This document shows, piece after piece, positions 9,979-19,600 of a stretch of 64,000 nucleotides of DNA. The position numbers were made by a program, and so were the translations under genes. Numbering within the stretch: position 1 is the stretch's first letter; every line of letters begins with the position of its first letter. The stretch is taken from contig DAHUYO010000003.1 in assembly GCA_027315185.1 (NCBI GenBank), forward strand, positions 38,694 through 102,693. The letters are read 5' to 3'. The notes below the pieces were generated by a model, which was not told the DNA's origin, searched no databases, and saw only the letters and a list, made by a program, of their open reading frames with translations. This DNA is from Acidobacteriota bacterium. Lineage in GTDB: Bacteria; Acidobacteriota; Terriglobia; Terriglobales; SCQP01.

Positions 9979-10704
9979 ATGCCCCGCTCCGCACCCCGCG
10001 TCGCCATTCTCGCCGGGGGCCAAAGCCGCCGCATGGGCCGCGACAAAGCGCTCGTGAGTTGGCACGGCCAGCCTCTTCTGGCGCACATGGTGGCGACGGC
10101 CCGCGCCGCCGGCGCGGCGGAAGTCGTCATTTCCGGCGATCCGGCCAAATACGCTGCTTTCGGTCCCTGCGTTCCGGATCAATGGCTCGGCTGCGGTCCG
10201 CTCGGCGGCATCGCCAGCATTCTGCGCGCCTCGGCGCCGCGCGTCACCCCGAGCGCCGCGATCCCTGCCGCCGACCCCCTGCGAGTTCCGCCGCCGGGCG
10301 CCGCCGCCCAGGCCGCCCCGGACGCGCGCTCCGAATCCTCGTCCGCCGCCGGTCCTCGCGTTTTGGTTCTGGCCTGCGATCTTCCCGGCATGACGCCGGG
10401 CTTTCTCCGCTGGCTGTGGTCGCAGTCCATCGCCGGCGGCTGGACCGTGCCGCTAACCCCGCCAGACCGCCCCGAGCCCTTGTGCGCGGTCTACGCCGCC
10501 GCCCTGCTGCCTATCCTGGAAGCCGCCCTGCATGCCGGCGACTACAAAATTACCCGCGTGCTCGCGCCCGCGCCGCAGCGCCGGCTGACGCCGGAGGCGA
10601 TCGCCGCCGCCGGCTTCGCGCCGGACATCTTTCGCAACTGCAATTTCCCCGGCGACCTGGCCGTTTTTGGCAATCGGCAGGAACGGCGTATAGACGAGGC
10701 ATGA
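9979..10704 (+). CDS. mobA: Molybdenum cofactor guanylyltransferase
   Basis: VAILAGGQSRRMGRDKALVSWHGQPLL and LACDLPGM motifs, WLGCGPLGGI. Confidence 0.85.
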   Translation: MPRSAPRVAILAGGQSRRMGRDKALVSWHGQPLLAHMVATARAAGAAEVVISGDPAKYAAFGPCVPDQWLGCGPLGGIASILRASAPRVTPSAAIPAADPLRVPPPGAAAQAAPDARSESSSAAGPRVLVLACDLPGMTPGFLRWLWSQSIAGGWTVPLTPPDRPEPLCAVYAAALLPILEAALHAGDYKITRVLAPAPQRRLTPEAIAAAGFAPDIFRNCNFPGDLAVFGNRQERRIDEA

Positions 10705-10810
10705 GCGGAGGTGGAACGGATGCCGGCCCGCTCGCCCCAGGGAATAGGAATCGCGGGTCCGCGTCCGCCCCGCCTTGCACCGGCGGCGGGGGCTGCCCAC
10801 AATAGGAGAA

Positions 10811-11932
10811 ATGAGCCACGGCCTGTTCCATGTGCCCGCCGTTTTCATCACGCATGGCCGCGAACTGCTGATCGGCGTCATCGTGCTGGCCATCGCGGTC
10901 GGGGTGGCGCTGTTGGTGCACGCCATCGTCTTCGCCGCGCTGCGGCGGATCAGCCGCCGGCCGGGGCATGTGCTGGATGAATCCATCGTGCGCCATGGCA
11001 GCCGGCCGGCGAAATGGATCTTTATTTTCACGGCCCTTTTGGTCACGGTGCCGACCACGCCGCTGCCGCAGATCTTGGCGACCGGTGTCGAACATGTCAC
11101 CGCCCTTGGCCTGATCGCCGCGGTGGCCTGGATATTCATCGCGGCGACGGCGGTGCTCGCCGACCTGCTGTCGGCGCGCTACCGCGTGGACGTGGCTGAC
11201 AACCTGAGCGCGCGCAAAATCGAAACGCAAGTTCATGTGCTGCGGCGCGTGACCACGGTGGTGGTGGTGATCGTGGCGGTGGCGATGGGGCTGATGACGC
11301 TGCCCGGCATAAAGACCCTGGGCGCCAGCATGCTGGCCTCGGCGGGGCTGGCCGGCTTGGTCGTCGGCATGGCGATGCGGCCCACGCTAGCCAACCTGGT
11401 CGCGGGCATACAGATCGCCCTGACGCAGCCGATCCGGCTGGAAGACGCGGTCGTCGTCGCCGGCGAGTGGGGCTGGGTCGAGGAAATTACCGCCACCTAC
11501 GTCGTCATCCGCGTCTGGGACTGGCGGCGGCTGATCGTCCCGCTCGCCTACTTCACCGAGCAGCCCTTTCAGAACTGGACGCGAGATGCCGCCAACCTGC
11601 TGGGCTCGGTCATGATCTACGCGGATTACACCGTGCCGGTGGACGAGCTGCGCGCCGAACTCCAGCGCGTGCTGGCCACCGAGCCGCTTTGGGACGGCAA
11701 GGCCAGCGCGTTGCAGGTAACCGACGCCACCGACCGGACCATTCAGGTTCGGATCCTGGCCGGCGCGCTCAATTCCGGCGATGCCTTCACGCTGCGCTGC
11801 AACATCCGCGAGCGGATGATCCGCTTCTTGCAGGAAAAGCATCCCGAGTGCCTGCCCAAGACGCGCGGCGAGTTGCACGCCGAGTGGCCGGCCGCGGCGC
11901 CGCGGCCGGCGGGCCAGGGCGCGGCCGGCTAA
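10811..11932 (+). CDS. Mechanosensitive ion channel, MscS family
   Basis: TM helices followed by ASAGLAGLVVGMAMRPTLANLVAGIQIALTQPIRLEDAVVVAGEWGWVEEITATYVVIRVWDWRRLIVPLAYF (MscS beta domain). Confidence 0.88.
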   Translation: MSHGLFHVPAVFITHGRELLIGVIVLAIAVGVALLVHAIVFAALRRISRRPGHVLDESIVRHGSRPAKWIFIFTALLVTVPTTPLPQILATGVEHVTALGLIAAVAWIFIAATAVLADLLSARYRVDVADNLSARKIETQVHVLRRVTTVVVVIVAVAMGLMTLPGIKTLGASMLASAGLAGLVVGMAMRPTLANLVAGIQIALTQPIRLEDAVVVAGEWGWVEEITATYVVIRVWDWRRLIVPLAYFTEQPFQNWTRDAANLLGSVMIYADYTVPVDELRAELQRVLATEPLWDGKASALQVTDATDRTIQVRILAGALNSGDAFTLRCNIRERMIRFLQEKHPECLPKTRGELHAEWPAAAPRPAGQGAAG

Positions 11933-12043
11933 CGTCGCGGACTGCGCTACTATGGCTGCCATCATGACCGGAGCGACGCTATTGCCTGGCGGGGCGTCCT
12001 GCTTGCCTGGCGCGGGTCCCGGCCCCGCCTGCGGTGCTAGAAT

Positions 12044-12110
12044 CGCGAGCGCCTGCGGGCTGAAGCCCGCCGCACACGGGCTGAAGCCCGTTCCACGCTT
12101 CCCCCGCATG
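12044..12110 (+). repeat. Interspersed repeat family 1 (GGGCTGAAGCCCG type), copy 1a
   Basis: gcgagcgcctgcgggctgaagcccgccgcacacgggctgaagcccgttccac; near-identical to 12641-12707. Confidence 0.8.
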
Positions 12111-12181
12111 CCCCAACCCCGCCTGGGGCGGGGCGTCCGGCGCTCTGGGCGCCAGGCTGGCCCGAACGCGAGTTCGCCAAG

Positions 12182-12265
12182 ACAGCCGGCGAGGACGCCG
12201 GCGCGGCAAGCCGGCGGGAAGCCGGCGCTGCAGGCCGGCGGGAGGCTGGCGCTCCAGGCCGCCCG
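12182..12265 (+). repeat. Short GCCGGCG-type tandem-like repeat cluster (family 3)
   Basis: agccggcgaggacgccggcgcggcaagccggcgggaagccggcgctgcaggccggcgggaggctggcgctccag. Confidence 0.65.
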
Positions 12266-12338
12266 GCGGAGCGTCGCGGCGTTTTCGCGCCGGCTGCGCC
12301 CCCGCTGGGAACGGCGCGATCCCCGCGGGCTGACGCTG

Positions 12339-12545
12339 ATGCTGGCTGCGGCCCCGGCGGCTCATCACGCCGCACCGTCCGCGCCGGTGATCTCCGCGAT
12401 TGTGTATGGCGCGGCGGCGGTGCTGCTGATCGCCGGGGTCTTTGCCGGCGCGCAATGGCTGCTGGCGAAAATCTACGGCGAACGCCTGGACGGCAGCGAT
12501 AATCCGGCGCCGGTGCAGGAGCCCACCACGCCGGCCAAGCGCTAG
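12339..12545 (+). CDS. Small single-TM membrane protein, hypothetical (likely start inside the longer ORF 11952..12545)
   Basis: MLAAAPAAHHAAPSAPVISAIVYGAAAVLLIAGVFAGAQWLLAKIYGERLDGSDNPAPVQEPTTPAKR; the upstream part of the ORF is repeat sequence. Confidence 0.5.
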   Translation: MLAAAPAAHHAAPSAPVISAIVYGAAAVLLIAGVFAGAQWLLAKIYGERLDGSDNPAPVQEPTTPAKR

Positions 12546-12640
12546 CGCCCCCGCCGGCGGCCGGGCGGGACCGGCAGCCGGGGACGGCGGTCTTACTGGC
12601 TCCGCGCGCGGCGGCCCCGGCCCCGTCCGCGGCAATGGCA

Positions 12641-12707
12641 GCGCGAGCGCCCGCGGGCTGAAGCCCGCCGCACACGGGCTGGAGCCCGTTCCACCTTCCC
12701 CCCGCGT
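12641..12707 (+). repeat. Interspersed repeat family 1, copy 1b
   Basis: gcgagcgcccgcgggctgaagcccgccgcacacgggctggagcccgttccac. Confidence 0.8.
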
Positions 12708-12884
12708 GCCCCGGCGCCGCACGCGGCGGGACATCCGGCAACGGCGCGATCCCGCGAGTTGCCGCTTCTCCGCGACGCTCAAGACTAGTTACGCGCGACG
12801 CCGTTTTTTCTTTCCGCCGCCGCCACGCGGCTCTTAGAATGATTCCAGTTTGCATTCCCGAGGGTTTCGGCATTGCGAGGTCGC

Positions 12885-14168
12885 ATGGAACAGGATCTTC
12901 CCATCCGGGTGTCGTTGGACGAGAACATCGCCAACCCCGCCCGCATCAAGGTGATCGGCGTGGGCGGCGGCGGGGGCAACGCCGTCAACCGCATGATTGA
13001 CGCCCGCCTCGACGGCGTCGAGTTCATCGTCGCCAACACCGACATTCAATCCCTTAACCTGTCCCGCGCGGCGAACAAGCTGCAACTGGGCATGAAGCTG
13101 ACCAACGGCCGCGGCGCCGGGTCCGATCCCGACGTCGGCCGCCGCGCCGCGCTGGAAGACACCGACAAGATCATCGAGGTGCTGGAAGGCGCCGACATGG
13201 TCTTCGTCACCGCCGGCCTGGGCGGCGGCACGGGCACCGGCGCGGCGCCGGTGGTCGCCTCGCTGGCCAGCGAGCTAGGCGCGTTGACCGTCGCGGTCGT
13301 CACCAAGCCGTTCCCCTTCGAGGGCCGCCGCCGCATGAGCCAGGCCGAGCAGGGCCTGCGCGAGCTGGCCGAGGCCGTGGACACGGTCATCACCATCCCC
13401 AACGAGCGGCTGTTGCAGGTGGCGCAGAACGCCCCCTTCATGGAATCGTTCCGCATTGCCGACGACATCCTGCGCCAGGCGGTGCAGGGCATCAGCGACA
13501 TCATCACCATTCCCGGCGTCATCAACCGCGACTTCGCCGACATCAAGACCATCATGCAGGGCATGGGCTACGCCATCATGGGCACGGCCGTGGCCAGCGG
13601 CCCCAACCGCGCGGTGGAGGCGGCCCGGGCCGCGATCTCCAGCCCGCTGCTGGAAAGCAATTCGATTGACGGCGCCCGCGGCATCCTGATCAACATCAGC
13701 GGCTCCAGCAACCTGATGCTGTCGGAGGTGCATGAAGCCTCCAGCATCATCCAGCAGGCGGCGCACGAGGACGCCAACATCATCTTCGGCGCGGTGCTGA
13801 ACGACACGATGGGAGATGAGGTCAAGATCACCGTCATCGCCACCGGCTTCAAGGCGGAGTACATTCATCCGCGCGGCGCGTCCCGCGCCGCCGCCGCGCC
13901 CGCCGAGACCCTGCCCGAGGTGTTCTCGGAGGTCTTCCCGGAAGCCTATCCGCCCAACGGCCGTTCCCGCGCCGCCGCCCGTCCCGCCGCGCCCGAAGCC
14001 GGCGCCGGCGCGCCGGCGCAGCATGCGCAGCCGCACTATGCCCAGGACCGTTCCCAGCACCATTCCCAGCCGCATGCCCAGTCCACCGGCAACGGCAATG
14101 GCGCCGCTCCCGGTGCGGCCAATGCCGATGATCTGGACGTTCCCGCCTATCTGCGCCATCGCACCTAG
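12885..14168 (+). CDS. ftsZ: Cell division protein FtsZ
   Basis: [31 protein letters not shown] tubulin signature, C-terminal [12 protein letters not shown] peptide. Confidence 0.98.
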   Translation: MEQDLPIRVSLDENIANPARIKVIGVGGGGGNAVNRMIDARLDGVEFIVANTDIQSLNLSRAANKLQLGMKLTNGRGAGSDPDVGRRAALEDTDKIIEVLEGADMVFVTAGLGGGTGTGAAPVVASLASELGALTVAVVTKPFPFEGRRRMSQAEQGLRELAEAVDTVITIPNERLLQVAQNAPFMESFRIADDILRQAVQGISDIITIPGVINRDFADIKTIMQGMGYAIMGTAVASGPNRAVEAARAAISSPLLESNSIDGARGILINISGSSNLMLSEVHEASSIIQQAAHEDANIIFGAVLNDTMGDEVKITVIATGFKAEYIHPRGASRAAAAPAETLPEVFSEVFPEAYPPNGRSRAAARPAAPEAGAGAPAQHAQPHYAQDRSQHHSQPHAQSTGNGNGAAPGAANADDLDVPAYLRHRT

Positions 14169-14209
14169 GCGCTACCCGACCCGCCCACCCGCCCCACTGA
14201 CCACCGCTC

Positions 14210-15358
14210 ATGTCTATTGACCGCCGCCGCTTTCTGGAAACCACCACCGCCGCCGCCGCCGGTTTGTCGGCGGGAGCGCTGGCGCCATCCGCCGCAGCCA
14301 AGACCCCGCCGCCGCCCCCCGCCGCGCCTGAGCCGCCCGCCCAAGGCCCGCGCCCCAGCACGCTGGACGGCGCGGCCTGGCGGCCGCCCGCGAATCCGCG
14401 CTACGCCTCACAAATGAAGATCGGCCTGTTCACCTGGCCCTTCAACGACAAGCCGCTGAGCTGGGTGCTGCAATACGCGCAGAGCATCGGCCTGCAAATG
14501 CTGGAGGTGGGCACCGGCAACGACCCCGGCGACGCCCACTGTCCCATGGACGCATTGCTGGCCGACGCCGGCCGGCGCCGGGCCTACCTTCAGGAATTCG
14601 CCGCCCACGGCCTGGGCATCAGCAGCTTCAGCTGCCATGGCAACCCGCTCGATCCCCGTCCCGCGGTGGCCCGCCGCACCAACGAAGTCTATCTAAAGAC
14701 GCTGCGCCTGGCGGAAATGATGGACGTGCCGGTGGTCAACTATTTCTCCGGCTGTCCCGGCGACGACAAGGGCGGCATGCGGCCCAACTGGGTCACCAGC
14801 CTGGAGCGCTCCAGCTACGTCGAGATGCTGAAGTGGCAGTGGGAGGAGCGCGTCATCCCCTATTGGCGCGTCGCCGCCGCCGCCGCCCGCCGCCACAAGA
14901 TCCACGTCGCGCTGGAGTTCGACCCCGGCTACGCCGTCTACAATTTCTCCTCCCTCCAGCGCCTGCGCGACGCCGTCGGCGGCGAGTATCTCGGCTGCAA
15001 CCTGGACTTCGGCAACATCTTCGGCATGGGCGTGGACGGCCCGGCGCTGGTGCGCAAGCTGGGCGAAACCGGCGTCCTGTTCAACTACCACGCCAAGGAC
15101 GCCTATCTCGATCCCCACAACATCCAGATCAACGGCCTGATTGACGTCACCCCGTACCACGAGGTCCTCAACCGCTCCTGGGCCTACGCCGTGCCCGGCT
15201 ACGGCCACGACGACCTCTATTGGCGCCGCATCCTGGCGACCATGAAGAACGTCGGCTACGACCGCGTGCTTTCCATCGAGCACGAGGACCGCACCATGAC
15301 GCCGGAGATTGGCGTCCGCAAAGCCGCCGAGTTCCTCCGCCCCTTGCTCCTCGAATAG
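14210..15358 (+). CDS. Sugar phosphate isomerase/epimerase (xylose isomerase-like TIM barrel), Tat signal
   Basis: Twin-arginine-like MSIDRRRFLETTTAAAAGLSAGALA; MKIGLFTWPFNDKPLSWVLQYAQSIGLQMLEVGTG; ...VLSIEHEDRTM. Confidence 0.85.
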   Translation: MSIDRRRFLETTTAAAAGLSAGALAPSAAAKTPPPPPAAPEPPAQGPRPSTLDGAAWRPPANPRYASQMKIGLFTWPFNDKPLSWVLQYAQSIGLQMLEVGTGNDPGDAHCPMDALLADAGRRRAYLQEFAAHGLGISSFSCHGNPLDPRPAVARRTNEVYLKTLRLAEMMDVPVVNYFSGCPGDDKGGMRPNWVTSLERSSYVEMLKWQWEERVIPYWRVAAAAARRHKIHVALEFDPGYAVYNFSSLQRLRDAVGGEYLGCNLDFGNIFGMGVDGPALVRKLGETGVLFNYHAKDAYLDPHNIQINGLIDVTPYHEVLNRSWAYAVPGYGHDDLYWRRILATMKNVGYDRVLSIEHEDRTMTPEIGVRKAAEFLRPLLLE

Positions 15359-15460
15359 GCCCGGCCGCGCGGAGCGCGACCGCACGCAAGCCGGAGGCAT
15401 ACCCCACGGCGGGCGCGGCGGAGAGATTTCGCGCGGCGGAAGAATAGGCGTCGAATCAGC

Positions 15461-15498
15461 GTGGGGTAGGGCTCCTGCCCTCCGTTCCGTCGTCCTCC
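15461..15498 (+). repeat. Interspersed repeat family 4 (GGGGTAGGGCTCCTGCCCT...), copy a
   Basis: gtggggtagggctcctgccctccgttccgtcgtcctcc; similar to 20603-20640 and 20698-20733. Confidence 0.6.
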
Positions 15499-15644
15499 CG
15501 GGCGGCGGTGCGTGACCGCCGAAACGGCTATGCTACTTTCGTTGCGCTGGGGGCGTCTTGGGGTTTGCCGGGACGGCTTTCCAGCTTTCTCCGTCACTGG
15601 GGACGGCATGGTTGAGGGCGCGGTAGGCTGGGCTGGGGGCAGTT

Positions 15645-16667
15645 ATGTGGGCTTGGGTATTGGAGCAGCCGGCGCCGATTGAACGCCGTCCGCTCAGCTG
15701 GCGGGAGCTGCCGACGCCGCAGCCGGGCGCGGGCGAGATCCTGGTCCGGGTGCGTGTCTGCGGCGTCTGCCGCACGGATTTGCACGTCGTAGAAGGCGAG
15801 CTGCCGGTGCGGCGGCCGGGAATTACCCCCGGCCATCAAATTGTCGGCGAGGTCGCCGCGCATGGGCCGCTCCGGCCGGGCGGGCCGGAACCGCCGCCGC
15901 TTGGCGCGCGCGTGGGCGTCGCCTGGCTGCACCACACCGACGGGACCTGCCGTTTCTGCCGGCGAGGGCAGGAGAATCTTTGCGAGCGCGCCGAGTTCAC
16001 CGGCTGGACGGTGCCGGGCGGCTACGCCGAATATTGCCTGGCCGACGCCGCGTTCGTTTATCCCGTGCCCGACGGCTTCACGGACATGGCCGCTGCGCCG
16101 CTGCTCTGCGCGGGCATCATCGGCTACCGCGCGCTGCGCCTGACGGGGCTGCCCGCCGCCTGCGCCGGGGCGCGGCTGGGCATTTATGGATTTGGCGCCG
16201 CCGGGCACGTGGTGATCCAACTGGCGCGGGCGCGAGGCGCGGAGGTTTATGTTTGCACGCGCGATGCACGCCACCAAAATCTGGCCGCCGAGATGGGCGC
16301 GGCATGGGCGGGCGGCGCGGCGGATCCGCCGCCGGTTCCCTTGGACGCGGCGATCCTTTTCGCCCCGGCGGGCGAGCTGGTCCCATCGGCGCTGCGGGCC
16401 CTCGACGCCGGCGGGGCGCTGGTCCTGGGCGGCATTCACATGAGCCCGATCCCGCAGCTGGATTACGACTGGCTGCATCCGGAGCGGCTGATCCGCGGCG
16501 TCGCCAACAATACGCGCGAGGACGGGCGGGAGTTCTTGGCCGAGGCGGCGCGCATCCCGGTCCGCACCCGCGTCACCCCTTTTCCCCTGCGCGAAGCCAA
16601 CCGCGCGCTGGATCAGCTGAAGCACGACGCCTTCCTGGGCGCCGCCGTGCTCGACGCCTCGCGCTAA
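15645..16667 (+). CDS. Zinc-dependent alcohol dehydrogenase family protein (MDR)
   Basis: [58 protein letters not shown]. Confidence 0.92.
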   Translation: MWAWVLEQPAPIERRPLSWRELPTPQPGAGEILVRVRVCGVCRTDLHVVEGELPVRRPGITPGHQIVGEVAAHGPLRPGGPEPPPLGARVGVAWLHHTDGTCRFCRRGQENLCERAEFTGWTVPGGYAEYCLADAAFVYPVPDGFTDMAAAPLLCAGIIGYRALRLTGLPAACAGARLGIYGFGAAGHVVIQLARARGAEVYVCTRDARHQNLAAEMGAAWAGGAADPPPVPLDAAILFAPAGELVPSALRALDAGGALVLGGIHMSPIPQLDYDWLHPERLIRGVANNTREDGREFLAEAARIPVRTRVTPFPLREANRALDQLKHDAFLGAAVLDASR

Positions 16668-16694
16668 CACACGCGGCGCGGACCGCGGGGCGGC

Positions 16695-19600
16695 CTAGAT
16701 CTGGGCCAGGTCCTTGGTCCGGTAGCCGTTTTGGGCGGCGGCGGCTTCGTATTGGCGCAGTTGCTCCCCCAGGGCACGGACCTTGGCCGGGGCGAGGCGA
16801 GCGGCGGCGGCCAGCGCCAGCGCGGGGCGGAGGGCCAGCCCGGCGAGGGTGGTCTGCAACTGTTCCTGGACGATATAGCCGACGCCATTGGCATCATGCG
16901 CGCCGAGCAGCCAGGCGAGGTCGGGATCGGCGAGCCAAACGGCAAAGAGCGGCGTGACGGCGGAGGCGGTTGCGAGCCCCGGGGCCGGCGGCGATTCCGG
17001 CCGCTTGCTTGGCGGTTTCGCCGCCGCGCGTCGGGCGGGCGCCGGTCGCGCGGGAGGCGAAAGTGGATGGGCGAAGGCGGCGCGAACGCGCGCCGCGGCG
17101 CGCCATGGCGCGTCCGGGTCCGCGGCATGCTCCTCGCCCTGGGCCGCGGACGCCTCGCCGCGCGGCCCCGCGCCTTCTCCGGCCCGCTGGGCGGCTGCTT
17201 CCGCCGCGCGCACTGCCGCGGCGTCCGCCGCCCGCAATGCCGCAAACTCCGCCGCCAGGGCGGGGCGCAGGCGCAGGCCCTCGAACAGCCGCACGGCGGC
17301 GGCGTCCGGGGCGCTGGGGTTGAGGCTCACTCCCAGCGCATGCAGAACGATGATGGCTACCGCCTCGGCCCAAGGCGCCAACGGCGCGGCGGCGCCGGCC
17401 GGCGGCCAGGCGTCCCGCGCCGGCGGCGGCAGCTCCAGCTTGGCCGCCAGCGCGGGCAGCCGCGGGGCGGCGCGCATCTGCACCAGCGCCGCGGCGATGG
17501 CCGTCTTGGCGTGGGCGGGGGAGATGCGGTCTTCGGGCGCGAAGCCGGCTGCGGCCGCGGCCGGCGAAAGCAGGAATTCCTGTGCTGCCGCCACCAGTTC
17601 CCGCACCGCCGCGACCATTTCCTTCAGGGCTGCGCGCTGCGCGGCTTCCGCCTCCGTGCGCCGCCGCCGGGCAAGTGCGGTGCGGGCCGCGGCGCCCCGG
17701 ACGTTGGCGCTCTGCGCCAGCGCCGCCAGCGGCGGCCGCGCCAATAGGGCGGAGAGCGCGCGGTGCACGCGCGCCAGTTCCAGATCGCGCAGCGCGTCGT
17801 CCAAATTGGGTACGCCGCGGTCTTGCAGGTGGTCCCACAGCCGACGCCAGGGCCGCGTGCCGTCATCGCGCCAGACGCGCCAATCCAGCAGAACGCGCGT
17901 GGCGTATCCGTCCAGCTCGAAATACATCCCCTGCGCCAAGTCCTCACCCCGCGCCAAGTGCTCCAAGCCGGTATCCAGCCGCCGGTAGGCGGCCCAATGG
18001 TCCGACTCGGCGGGAATGCCTAACCCGTCGGCCAGCGTGCGCTGGCGCAGGTGCTTGCCGCCGTTGCCGTTCTTTTCCGCGTAGGCGCAGGAGAGCCGCA
18101 CCCACCCGGCGGCGCGGCGGATGGTGTTGTTGTAGACCACCAAGGCGCGCGCGCCGCCGCCGCGGTTGGAGAACGCGTAAACGTCTTCGTTGACGTGGCC
18201 CTCGGGGGCGAAAAAGTCGTAGAGCAAAAACTCCGCGGCTTCGGCGAACAGCGCGCGCCGCCGCAGCAGCGGCGTGATCAGGCGGTCGTGATGGGCCAAC
18301 AGGTCCGCATCCGCCGCTTCCCTCAGCCGCGGGTGGCGGAACTCCATGCCGTATTTTTCCGTGAAGCCTTCGAACTGCCCATGCCCGAACATGGGCAGGC
18401 CCGGCAGCGTGGCCAGCAGGGTGCAGATGCCGAAATATTTATCGCCCTTGCCGAACTGATCCACCGCGGTGCGCTCGTCCGGGTTGTTCATGAAGTTGAC
18501 GTAGCGCTTCAAGATGTCGGGGTCGAACTCCAGCGTGTTCTTGATGACCGAGCGGTAATTGGCGTTCTGCTCGTCGCGCAGCATGTTCATGAAGGCGCTG
18601 TTATAGACGCGGTGCATCCCCAGGGTGCGAACGAAGTAGCCTTCCATCAGCCAAAACGCCTCGGCCAGCAGCAGCGTGCCCGGGGCTTCGACGGCGACGC
18701 GATCCACCACCTCGCGCCAAAACTCCTCGGGCATCTCGGCGTCGAACTGGGCTTTGGTCAGACCGTGTTCGGCGCGGGTCGGGATGGGGCCGGCCGTGCC
18801 CGGCTCCGGAAACCAGAGCCGCTGGTAATGCTTTTTGGCCAGGGTCATGGCGGCGTCGAAGCGGATGACGGGAAAGTCGCGGGCCACGCGGACGATGGCG
18901 GCGATCATTGCCTCCCGCACGTCGCCGCGCAGATAGCAGAGCTGCGCGGTGTCGTTCCAGGGAAAGCTGGTGCCGTCGTTGCCGTGGTAGATGTAGCGCG
19001 TGTCGCCGGTCCACAGGTCGCGGCGGCGGAAGACGACGGCCGCGTCGGTGCGGTCGTAATAGTGATCTTCGATTTTGATCTCGATGTGCCCGTCGCCGTT
19101 CAGGTCGGGGCCATTGAACTGATAGGCGGGGAAGGGGGAATGGGGCAGGGAGACGAACCATTCGGGATGCTCCATCACCCAGGGGGAATCAATGCCCATG
19201 TGGTTGGGGACGACGTCGCTGGCCAGGCGCAGGCCGCGCATGGCGGCGCGGCGGCGCAGGTCTTCCATCGCCGGCCGGCCGCCCAGGTCGGTGGCGATTT
19301 CGTATTGGGCGATGGCGTAGGCGGAGGCTTCGGCGTCGGCATTGCCACAGAGCTGCTTGATGCGGCGGGAGGCCTGGCTGCGCTCCCAAATGCCGATCAG
19401 CCAGAGCGCGGTGAACCCGCGCCGGGCAAGGGTGTCGAGCTCGCCATCGGGGATCTGGTCCAAGCGGTGAATGTGGCGGCCATGGGCCCGGCTCAGCTGC
19501 TCCAGCCAGACGTAGGCGTTCTTGGCCAGCAGCACGGCCCGCGGCATCCAATCCACGTCGGAGCTGAAGCGCTCATACTCGAACTCGCTGAAATGGGGCA

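Noticed and set aside
12182-12265. Possible CRISPR array from repeated GCCGGCG units
   Set aside because: Units are short, irregular and overlapping, with no uniform spacers; no cas genes anywhere in the window.
11952-12338. N-terminal extension of ORF 11952..12545
   Set aside because: Encodes translated repeat sequence (GLKPAAHGLKPVP, GRQAGPNASSPRQPARTPARQAGGKPALQAGG); the real gene most likely starts at 12339.
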